Shown: positions 26,801 through 38,800 of the stretch, in pieces
Position numbering within the stretch: the first letter of the stretch is position 1
Layout: each line of letters opens with the position of its first letter
Source: Crocodylus rhombifer
Lineage: Eukaryota > Chordata > Crocodylia > Crocodylidae
Reading direction: 5' to 3'
Assembly: GCA_038503035.1 (NCBI GenBank)
Contig: JAVSML010000029.1
Coordinates: 2,183,681 to 2,247,680 of the forward strand
Length of the DNA: 64,000 nucleotides
The notes under the pieces: model-generated
Databases searched by the model: none
What the model was told of the DNA's origin: nothing
What the model saw: only the letters and a program-made list of their open reading frames with translations
Made by a program: the position numbers and the translations under genes

Positions 26801-29800
26801 AGTTTTAGCAAGCCATTGAGGTCCGCATGACAGGCAGCCAGGGGCAGATAAATATTAATTTTCTAAATTTTTTAGGGGCCCTGCGGGTCAGATATAATGG
26901 CCTGGTGGGTCGCCCACGGGCCGCATTTTGTCCACCCCTGCATTACATCATAATTGGAAAAAAGTATATGCATAGTCAAACTTTATACAATTTTAATTTA
27001 AATTGTCATCTTGTTAATTTCAGATCTAAGTCTTTTCCGACCAGTATATGCACCTAAAGATTTTCTTGAGGTAAGCACTCATGCAACAACTAACCAGCTA
27101 TTCGTTGCATTCATTATCGCCGGTTATGTGAAGTAAGTATGAATGGCAAGTCTTCAACTGATTGAAACACTGGAACAGGGAGCTAGAGGCTTCTGTTACT
27201 TTAGGAGAGAAACTCGCTCCCCAGAACTATCTGTATGGCCCGCAGGTGCAAATAATTGCCTGTCCAGGTGGTTGAAGGCAGCTGAACTTTGGATAGCTGC
27301 AGGAGAAGGCAGGGGTGGGCAATTATTTGGACCCGCGGGCTGCATAGGCAGTTCTGGGGAGCTGCCACAGGCTGGTCAGTACCCCTTTCTTCCTGCAGTA
27401 GCTTGGAGCCCGTGCACCCTGCAGCTGCTCCCCACCACTACCAACAGTGCAGAGCCCCAGCCCCGATCCCGGTGCACACCAACTTCGGACCTACCTCGGC
27501 CGGAGAGGACCAGCTGGAACCTGTGCACATATCTCCAGTCTGGCTTGTCCTGCGCCTGCTCCAGACCACCTGCCTACACTGAGCAGCGGCAGGGGCCCCT
27601 CCTCCCTCACCACTGCCAGGCCCCTCTTGCTGCAGCCGCCCAGGGCCTGTGCCTGGTCTTCTCTGCAGCTCCTCTCCGCTGCCATTACCACCACCTCCGG
27701 GCCACCCAGTGGGGCAGCAGTGGCAATGCAGAGGAGCTGCAGGACAGGCTGGGCTTCAGGAGCCTGCTGCAAGAAGGGCCTGGCAGCGACAAAGGGGAGG
27801 GGCTGTTTTTCCCCCATGCCACCTCTGCTGCTCAGTGTAGGAGGGCAAGTCTGAAATAGGTGCGGGGTGGGGCAGGCTTGGGGTTGCGTTTGTGGTTCCC
27901 CGCCAGTACCACAGGGCTGGGGTTAGTGACAGTGGCAGCCAGAAGGAGCCACTAGTGTCTGGGCTGCCCAAAAAGGCAGTTGAGCTGCACAGCCGCCCCA
28001 GCCCTGCTGTGTGCCCAGGGAGTGGTGGGACATGCTGTGGGCTGGACAGCAGCTGGGTCAGCAGAACTGAGGGACCTGCTGCAGGCTGGACAGAGTCCCT
28101 CTGTAGGTTGGATCTGGGCTGTGGGATGTATCTTGCCCACCCCTGCTGTAAGCACTTACTGTGTGGCTAGCTGCCTAGCAATATGACAGTAGGGCAGAGC
28201 CCTAGGTAGGGAGGAGGGGAATAACTGCAGCTTAGCCTGAGAAATAGCAGTAAACTGCTCATTAAGTCAAAGGGATACACCTATGGCTGCTCAGGGAAAC
28301 ACCTGACGGGAGTCATCCAGGGGATACAAGTCTGGATTCCTGAGGCTGAGGGCAGTACTACCCTGAACTCTGCCAGTCCTGAACTCTGCCAGAAGAGCTC
28401 CTGGCAGCCTCGACCAGCAAGGAGCAGAAGCTGCAGGCCAGGTCAGATACTCCCAAGGGCTAAGAGAGCCAGTGAGTGGGGACAGGTCATTGGTAGCTGT
28501 ATGGTGACCCCCAGGAGGGCTTTGAGTCCTTTAGTTTGAAATGATGGTTTTCATTTCTGTTTTAATATTTAAAATAGAGAACCAGGTTATGACTAGGGGA
28601 GGATTGGAGGCCATGTACTAGGGTACCTGGAATGACCAGGGATTGAAGCCCTGCAAAGGGTGAGGGAGAGCGTGAGTGAGACAGGGGCATGCCAGAGCTG
28701 AGAGGTCCAGCATCTGTGCCTGAAAAGCGGTAGACAAGAAGCAGGCTAGAGCTGAGAGGGCCAGAGCCTGCACTCTGAGAGGCACAGGAGAGGAGAGGTT
28801 GAGACTCAGAAGCTGGACCAGAGGAAGTGGGCCTAGGCTAGAAGTGTACAGCCAGAGCAACCAGTGGGCTAAGGCCAAGGGGGCTGAAGCCTGTACAGGT
28901 TGGGGAAGAGACATAAACGTGACTAAGGGGGAGGTTGGAGGTCATGATTAAGAACTTTAAGGCTTAATTAGATCCAGTAGAGCCACAGGGGGTGACCAGT
29001 GGCTCCAAGTAGCGCCAGCTGGAGACCACTGGTAGATCTGTCGGGGCACAAGAAACAACCGCAGAGAACTGTGGAGTTCTGATTAGTGGGCAGAGGGTAT
29101 AGATGCCACGAGAGGTCAGTTTGGTTGGTTAGACATTGGAGAACACTCAGGACTCGGGGGCAGCTTCCCAATCAATATCAAAACAGCATCGAGATGTGGC
29201 AGGAAAGATAAATTGGGTAAGTTATATAAACTACCAGGAGTGCAGGCAAGATTAGGGTGCCCCTAGGTAGCACCATGGCCACTGCAGGGCCCATCCCGTC
29301 ACAAACTCAAATTAAGGTTTTTTGAAAAAGGATAAAGCAAGAGTGTAGGCCAGGAGTCAGCAACCTTTTACAAGCTTCAGGCCAGAACAGTCCAGCTCTG
29401 GATCAGTGTGGGCTTGGCTGGCATTGGTGTATCAGCAATGGGGAGCTTTCCCTATGCTTATTTTGGGGCTAGGCACCAGAGCTGTGCTTCCACCACTGCT
29501 GTTTCTTGCAGCCCCTGGTTCCCTGTCTCTCATGGGGAGCTGCCACTGCTTCTCTCTGCTCCTGAATACCCACACCAGATGGCCAGCACTGCTCAAAGCT
29601 GCCTGGCCCTGGTGCAAGAAGCTAGAAGCTAATCCCATGATGAGGAATGGGAGTTGGGGGAAGTGTTGGCACTGCTGGCACAGCTCCTAGCAGTTTGTCT
29701 TCAGCCTGGGTACAGGCAAAACCCTCTGGCACTGCTACATGGCTGAAACAACCCAGCCTGCATTGGACTAAAACTGGAAGGGAAGAAGTGGTAGCAGCAT

Positions 29801-32800
29801 GGGTGTGGCTGGAAGCTACCCAGCCCCAGCACAGATCCTCACTGCTTGACCCTGGCGAAGCTCTTTAGCTCCATGGGCCAGATCCAGCTTGTGAGCTATA
29901 TGTTGCCAGCCCCCAGTGTAGATAGCTGTATCAAATGTATTGGTATCAAAAGATAGTAGAATAAGTTGCTGTAATGCAAGCTGCAGTACAGCTACAGCTT
30001 GAACTCTGTTACATTCAAGGTCAATGTTAGGGTGTTTTAGCCAATTTATATATAACTACAGAACTGTGCAGAATAGTTTGATACAATTGATGTTCACTCC
30101 CAAGATGTAGCTTTTAAGGTGGTTAAAAGGTGCATTTGTCTGTATCCTGGCTTAGCAGAAATTTTTGACTATTAAGGGATGACATAAAGAACTTTCTTTA
30201 AAAGAATAGATAGTCCCTTTTGGATAAATTTCCCAAATCATTAAGCAAACGTCTAAACTAATGAACTGATAAAAATAAACTTTTAACTGTATTAAATTTA
30301 ACCTCCCATTATTTATTGAATGTTCCTAAACTTTGAAGACTATGAAGTTCCTTTTGAACAAAAAGAGTTTAATGTTTAGAAAAACATCAGCTCAAAATGT
30401 CATGTTAACTTTTACTAATCAAGGATTGGATGCTGTCTAGGGTGAGATGTCAGGTAATTTCAGGTGTCTCCAAGTTATAATAAACAAATTTATATAGAGC
30501 CAAAAAAAGGAACACAGGGTATCCCCTAATGGCTGGAAATATTTAAGACCTTTTTATATGACTAAGACAACAAAGCTGAAAGTAAAAATAAAAATACTAC
30601 TGAATCTTTGAGGCCAGGGTTTTGTTGTTGTTGTTCTGAATGGTTCACAATATTGAATGCCTTAGCGTAACCAAAAATGGAACTCCAGATACAATCCATA
30701 GTCTGCTGCGAAATGCAAATTGCTGGTGGTTTGTTAGTGATATAGTACAATGCTATGACTTTAGATGGAAAATATAACATGGAAAAACAGTTCTGTGTAA
30801 TACTCTGTCTTTTGTTGGTTCTAGAAAGGCTTGCTTCATCTTTGACAGTGCAGGACTAGAATTAGTCTAGTCTAATTCCAAATGCGAAGTCTAATGACAC
30901 ACAAATCATTACTAGTAAATTCAGTATTTTGACCTCATTCAATATGAATTTATTGAAAATAAGTCATTTTATAGTCATATGTAAGATATGTAACTTTTCC
31001 TTGAAAAGATGTGAACTATTTTAGGTTTTCAAATCATAACCTCATGCTGTGAAATTAAAAGTGAAGTATTCTAATTTGTATATATGAGATTAATTAAACA
31101 CACAGCCCAGCTTCTCTTGTTCATATAATTGATTATACAAATTGTATTTTTTAAATTTTAATGATTCCAGATGCCATAATTGTTCAAAGTATTACATTAT
31201 AAATTTAATATTTATATGCAGTTTAGACCAAGTAAATCTGACTTGCGTTTTAATCTTATAAAATAAGCATTGAAATTGTGTTTACTTTCTTCTTAGCTTT
31301 TCTTGTTCACTTGTGTCTCCCATTTCCCACGATCTTTGTCATTTCCCATGCTAAACATTTTAACTTAGAGTCTGGCAAAGTGACTAGTCCCATGGGAGTC
31401 GAGAACTGTGCACATATATTTATGTTATTTGCTTAAATTATGTGGATGTTGGGAAGTTTTGAAGAAATCTCTGTAGGACTTGAACCTTATTTATTTGTCT
31501 TTTAAAATTCATATATGTTCTTTTTCAAGTCAAAGTCATGTATGTGTTGAATTAAAAAAAATCGTGGTTCGTTTCTCGGGAGGTGGAAAAAAACTTTCAG
31601 CTTCAGACACACTTTATTAGCAATACAAAAGGTATATATTTGCAAATAGGGTCAGAGGGAGAAGACAAAAGATCAAATCCCTCTGCCCCTGAGCATAATC
31701 ATTAGCAGGCTTTTATCCCCTCTCTCCTGACCACGTGTGCAGAAGGAGGAATTTTTACAACTCATTTCCGGTTCATACAAACATATATGTAAACATGTCG
31801 CTTCATACGTCCCATGTGCATTATAATTAACTACTTAAGTATGCGGGGCGGGTAGGCTTAATATGCATTAGGTTATCACGCGTGCGTGGATGGGACTCAA
31901 GGTTACTCAAGGTTCAACCTGAAGGCAAAAATGGCATTTGCTCTTATCTTAGCCTTAGGAATGTGGGGTCATGAAAGAAAGTGTGATTTAGTGTGACAAA
32001 GAGATAGTAAATTTGCAGGACAGAGAGGGAGTGATACCTTAGTACAAAAGGGCCTTTGGTGGTTTTTCCCTTCAATTTCCAACCCCCCCCTTCCCTCTCC
32101 CATTAAGGAGACAAGGATGGGTAGCAGCTGTGTTCTTTTTTTTTTTTTTTTTCTAAATCTGCTATTGATAATGCATTTTTAATAATATTTCTAACATATG
32201 GAAAAAAATCCTCTGGCCACAGTTTGGAAAAAAATAGGGAAACCATTTACTAAATTGAAGCTGATATCCCTTCAGTATTCTTGGGGAATTTCTCTTCATG
32301 AACTTATAAGTCAATTCAGGAAAGATCTTGGTAAGATCCAAGGGCTCCTTGACAGCTGGCCATTAAAATACCAAAATATATGGTGATTCAAAAATGCAAG
32401 GAACCTTGATTGGGATGTATAAAATTGTTCGTAAAGCTATGGTTCTAATGCTTTCTGGTTTGCTCTTGTTTTTATTTTCAGTATTAGAATAACAGCTATA
32501 AGGTCTATATGTAGAGGGTTTTTGTGGGGAGGTTTTTTTTAAAATTTTTTAATTTTATTTTTAATTGAAAGGAAAGGTACTGTGTTTATTCACAAAACAC
32601 GCACCTTTTTTCTAGAAATCAGCTCTCCAAAATTGAGGTACAGGTCTCAAGATGATTGAATTTATTTTTTCTGGATTAGAAGCATTAAGACACTATGTTA
32701 CAAAATGGCTGCCAGCTTCTTTCTCAACAAGCAAACAGGAGGGGTAGAGTCCACTGCTAACCCTTCCACAGTTGTTCTCAGCTGGCTTGCTGAGAGAGGC

Positions 32801-35800
32801 TGGCAGCTTTTTGGCAACAAGCCTCCCTATGAAAAAAAATCTCTAGGTTGTGACTCTGGAAAAATCCTGTATTTTTCTCTGCAGAGTCTTTCAAAAACAA
32901 GGTGCGTGTCTTATTGGCAGGGTGTGGTATGCAAGAAAATACAGGCACTGTGGCATAGTTTTTTGGCAAGTGGCAGATGCTTTAGCAGTGCAGTTGTGGA
33001 ATTTATGCAATCCTAGGTATAAAAATACAGATTTCAACATTGTACTTTCAACATTGAATTCAGAGCACTAAAAAGGGTACTGTTAGTTTTCATGTAGTTT
33101 TTGAAAGGGATAATCAGTGCATATAGTATGACTTAAATTTGCAAAAATGATTTGTGATTTCCACTGCCTAAATTTTGGGCCTAGAGAATCAAAGCAAAAA
33201 GTCTTTGGAAACTCAAGATCTTTTATAATTTTTGTAACTGCCCTTACAAAATTAACAGAATTAATTCTGAAAATTTAAATCTACATCCAGCAGCTACAGT
33301 CATTGATGCTTTCATGCCTAATGGACAGTTTGTGATGTTGTCATCTTAACCACGTTGTAAATTTAAGTATCATACACAACGAATTTCATATTTTTAAAGG
33401 TGCTGATGAACCTCCGCAATCCAAATTATGAAAATGGGGATCAACCTAGTTCTAGAAATCACTTGGGTCTAATTCAAGTACCTTTAAAAGTTAAAGATAT
33501 TCCTGAACTGGTGAGTATCAATTTTATAAAATAAATTTCTTAAACTGACTAATCAATAAGCTAATAGACAGTAGGAAAGAATAAAGTGATATATTTTTAA
33601 CATAAAGATGAATGAAGAAATAGCTTGGTAAATAGAATACTGGGTCTGGAAAAGACTTATGAAAGGAATTATTTAATTAAAAAGAAGCCCTGATTAAAAA
33701 TTGAATAAATTGCCTATAGGGAAAATTTTTGTCTGTCCACCACAATTGGTGATTGGTTTATGCTTGGAGATGTTGGTATTTTTTTTTCAAATGCAATTTC
33801 CTTAATAATACAATTGTGAATATTTATATTATATACATGAATAATTTATTCTTTTTCGATCATATTAAAGTCTTAGCCTCGATTTAAGGCTTGTGCTAAT
33901 TGCTTCCAAGCATTTATAACACATTATGTTAAAAGAAACAAAGACTCTCCTTCACTGGGCATCCCTTTCCCTTTATATTGGGAGGTGCTGTAAGTAGATA
34001 TCACTTTGTGGTGATGACTGTGAACCAAATTTTCTGATGCCCCCTTGGGCTACACAAGTATTCAGGGTGAAATGTATCATTGCAGACCCCAAATATGGCC
34101 AGTAGAGAATTTTCCATGTGTAGTAGAAAAGTCTGCTACCATGTCTACACAGGGTGGTAGAGCCAGGGGTGGGCAAAGTCCAGCTCATGACAAATTCCAT
34201 TTCCCAGCAGCCCCTGTCTGTGTCGCTGTGGCCAACTTCCATGTAGACCCAAAGAGTGGTGGTGCTGTGACAGTGTGGGGCCTGGGTTTCCATGGAGACT
34301 GGCCTTAGCAGGAGCTGGTTCAGGGCTGGGATCTCGTGGCAGTGCCAGTGTGGTCTGGAGCTGGGGCAGAGCTGTGATCCACTGTCTGTATGCCCCGGGC
34401 AGGGGGGTGTGCAGTTCTGCCCCAGCTCTAGACCAAGCTGTCACCACTGCAAGATCCCAGGTCCAGCCCTGGAGCAGCTCCCTGCCCAGCCCTGCTGCTG
34501 GGGCTGGTCTCCATGGAAACCCTGACCCTGCGCTGTCATGGTGCTGCTGTTACTGGGGTCTCTAGCGATGTTGTCAGATCTGCCATTTTGCCCACTTCTG
34601 GGGTAGAGGATAATGCAGGGGTGGGGGAAATATGGCCTGCAGGCCAAATCCAGCCTGCCATGCCATTCTATCCAGCTTGGATAAAAAAAATTAGAAAATT
34701 TAATATTTATCTGCTCCTGGCTGCCTGTCAAAGATGACAGGAGCCAGGGGCAGTAGGACTCAGGGAGAGCTGGCAGGAGCTAGCAACAAGGCCAGCCCAG
34801 GCCAGCCCTGTCCCACCCCTAACCCCCTCCTACTCCCACCCCCCAACTGGAAGCCTTTCCCTGCCACAGCTTTCACTGCTTCCCTGCATGCCTGCTGGCC
34901 CCCAGCACCACGTGGCCCCTGGCTGCATCACTAGACTGCAGGAACATGGGGCCTGCACTGATACCCTGGGGCCAGGAGCGGGAGGGGCGTGTGTGTGTGT
35001 GTGTGTATATTCATAGGGCAAGTTCCACACACACATCCCACCATACACATGTCCTCACACCCCCTCACACACCCTAGCCACTCTCCCCTTGCAGACAATC
35101 CCCCACAAACCCCATACCCACCCACACCCAATATATCCAAACATATACCCACATGCTCCCACACCCCACACCCACACCCTTCCCCACATGCCCACAGTTC
35201 CCCACAAACCTATACCCACCCCCTATTTCCCCCATAACCCCACAGTATACAAGAGTAAGACTTCATTTTAAGCTATTGTGCAATCATCTCTATGTGCAGT
35301 ACACAAACACATGTAAATTGGGACAAAATATTTTTTAAAATCAAATCAATGAATGTTGTAGATGTTCAATTTAAAAAAAATTTTTTTTAGAATATTATTT
35401 GGTATTTTTCTGTTCTGAGATGGGAAAACCACTTGGTGAAAGGTGTACTCCCAGGGGCAGGGAGAGGGACTTCTGGTGGCAAAGGTTGGGGGTTAGGGGT
35501 GGGACTCCCAGTCCCAAGATGGCGACCAGGGGGTGGGGCACCTGTCAGGGCCTGGGGCTACCATGTGGCCCTTGACAGCTTGGTAAGCGGCCCTCCACTG
35601 AAAATAATTGCCCTCCCCTGGGATGATGTGTTATGGCATTTGAAGGACACAATGTGTACCAGAGAAGGAAGGAAAGGGGCATGTTTGACCAGAACAGTAT
35701 TAAGCTAGAGTAGAGTACTGCCATCATATCCCTGAGAGACTTGATGCTTGTAGAGTAACTTGTCTCTGTGACTGGGGGTAAAAATGAACTAGAGCTTCAT

Positions 35801-38800
35801 AACCCTGTCTTCAGGGACCCTATTCTCTGCTACATCCAAGTATAGTTCAGATGTAAATTGAGAATCAGGGAGTATAACCTGAAAGGTTTTTCTTTGTTAG
35901 ATTAGGATTTACTCCAAGACATTTGTCTTGTTTTAAAAACACTATACTTTTTTTTATATATCTAAAGATGTAGTTGGATTGGAGATGGTAAAATGTTGCA
36001 TTTAGTTTATTTTTAATTTTTTTTGCAGTAAACCTTTAAAGAAGGGAATCACTCTTATGGTTTATTGGTGATATGTGTTTTAATTCTTTAGCTGTACTTT
36101 TTTCCAGAAAGAATACTTTGGTGAACTAGGCTTGAATACAGGACAACTGGGCATTGATGATTCTGCACAGGTACCACCTGGTTAGTGTGCTTTAGTTATT
36201 TAAGATTGAAAAGGAATATTAAAGTATTTGTTTTTCTGAAATCCTGAATTTCGTGAAAAATATTAAAACTTGAGTAATACTCAAGCCATTTTTATAATTT
36301 TTCCATTGTAAACATAATCATGTCAGTGTGGAACAAATAGTTATCTAATAGGCTATGGCAGGGATGTCAAAGATGGGACCAGTTGGTGGAATCAGGTTTT
36401 TGAGACTCCTGGAGGAACCATAAATTTGCCAATTGGGTGAATGGGGATGAGGCATGCTGCTGAAATCAGGGGTCTGGAGACCGTTGGGGATGTGTTTTGG
36501 CAGTGGTGGGGCCACCAATGGCTGTGTTCACCCCTGTGTCTCTCTGACAGTGCTTGTCCAGCTGCTGGAGGTAAATCCAGATCCAGCCTACAAGGTTCCT
36601 TGCTTACTGAATCCTGCCCAGAGAGGCAAAGTGGATTTGACACCCCTGGTCCAAGAGTATAGACAGATATGTTAATTGTATCATTATCAAAAGATACCCA
36701 TGCAGGGAGAGCCATTCTAACATTAACCTTGCTTTATTTAGGGTCTGAGTTAAAGCAGTTCAGCTGACTTGTTTTGCTACATGATCATGTAGATAACAGT
36801 TACAACGTAACAGCTGCTGTATGGTTCAGAGTAGCAGCTCCCCTCTCCTTTTAAAGCAGCGAAAATTTGTGTTTGTCCTTACCCTAAGACGGTTGAACTG
36901 AAAATGGATACCATTGTAAATGTGAAGAACTTGAGATGAATGACGATGAGCACCTGCAATTCCTATCAATTTCTGATAGTTTCAGGTTTAGCTGAGAGTA
37001 CAAAACTGTGTGCCACAAAAACCTTCAGAAACCTGTTGTGGGTAAGCCGTTCACTCAAAAGTAAAGCTGTGCTGCCACAGGACAGTTGGGTAAAGCCCCA
37101 GAATCTTTGTAATTTCTCTCTTTGCAAAAGCATTATAGAAAACCTTACATCCTCACTGAGGCATTGGGTAGTCAGCAGCACCTCTAATCTGTTGCTCTCT
37201 GGCAGAAGCTACAACCATTGAGGCACTGAACCTCTGGACTTGGTCTGGCCTTTGGACTCCGTCTCAGTGGTCTGAAGGGGGGATGGTAGATTTAGGCAGC
37301 CTCCCCTCCTCTGTATTAGGCGTATGTGTTGAAAGTCTTTGTGTGAAGGTCACATGACTCTTTAATGGGGATAAAGAACCTGAGGCATCTACCAAGGTTT
37401 ACAAGCAGCCTTATGAGGAAGGTCCTAGGAAAGGGGGGCCAAAAAAGCCATGTCCCAACCTATTCTGTGCTGGCCGAAGTGAAATAAAATGACTTGCATG
37501 TTGGAACGTTCAGACTCCGACCCCTGGATTCTATTTGGACTCTGATTCATGGAACATGGCACTGCTAAACTATGAATTGGTTAGACTTAGAATTGACATT
37601 GCTGCTTATCAGAAATGTGGCTCTGAGATGCAGGTTCTAGCTAAGAGAATGACTGCATTGTATGCTGGCATAGTGAGTCAGCAGGGGAGAGAAGAAAGCA
37701 TGGAGTGGCCTTTGCAATTAGAAACAGCTTATCTTCCTATGAAAGCCCCATTGCTGTATCTGGTTGACCCATGATGCTTAGTGCATGCAGAAAATGGCTT
37801 CATCTCATTGTTTAGTGTCATTGTGCCTGCTCTTCAAGATAGAAATGAAGACACGAATTTTTTCTATCAACAACTTGAAGAGATTAGGAAAACTCATAGA
37901 AATGAGACCATTATAATACTTGGTGACTTCAATGCAAGAGTTGGATGTAGATTTTAGAATTGGCTTGGTGTTTTGGGTAAACATGGAATTGGTAATATGA
38001 ATGGAGATGGTCAGTGAATGTTAGAACTCTGCAAGTCAAAATCTGTGTGATTACCAACACCTACTTCCCTGGGAAACTTACAAGAAAAATATCATGGGAA
38101 CATCCAAGATCAGGACACTGACACCAATTAGATTTTGTACTGACTAGGTGAAACCACCTGAAATAAATCCTGCACATGAGATATTATCACATTGCTGACT
38201 TTGACACTGACCATGCCTTAGGCCGCTGCGAAGTCAGAATTAAAGCCAAAAAGATCCACCATAACAAAACTACCAGTTTTCCTCAGATTGACTTCAGACA
38301 AACTAAAGAAAGATTCAGACTATTTAATTATGAAGTTGTGAAAGCAAGATTACCTAACAACTCAGCCACCAAGGCTTGGGAAAGCTTAAAAGTTAACATG
38401 TACAATGCTGCTGTAACAATGCTTGGCAAAAAATGTAAATTTGCAGTCTGGTTTGAAGAGTGCTCTGAAACCCTTCTACCACTGGTTGAGAACAAAAGGA
38501 CAGCATTAACCATCTACAAAAAATCTCCCAGCACCATGACCCTGGAAAATCTGAGAGAGGCTCAAGAGAAGTGCAAAAAGAAGCTAAGAGGTGCACCCAA
38601 GATTTTTGGCTGAAATTGTGGTGATGTTCAAAAAAGCAGCTGATACAAGTGATAGCTGTGGAATGTACAAAGGCATCAAATGAGCAACTGGTCCAGTCAA
38701 GAAGAAAACAGCTCCGCTGAAGGACTTAAACACAAATGTCATTGCTGATTAAACAAAAACAGCTTGAACGTTGGATTGAACACTATGGAATTGTATACTC

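Noticed and set aside
27143..27859. 238-codon open frame on the plus strand
   Set aside because: It runs from intron into a hAT copy (27310-28145), has GC-driven composition and no domain. Overlapping frames on both strands are equally open.
36160..36175. Internal CAG|GTACC in exon H as an alternative donor
   Set aside because: Reading through gives the conserved QVPP and the right phase for exon I; using this donor would shift the frame.
38176..38613. 145-codon frame as a host gene
   Set aside because: It sits in order between the endonuclease and reverse transcriptase pieces of the decayed LINE and is explained by it.
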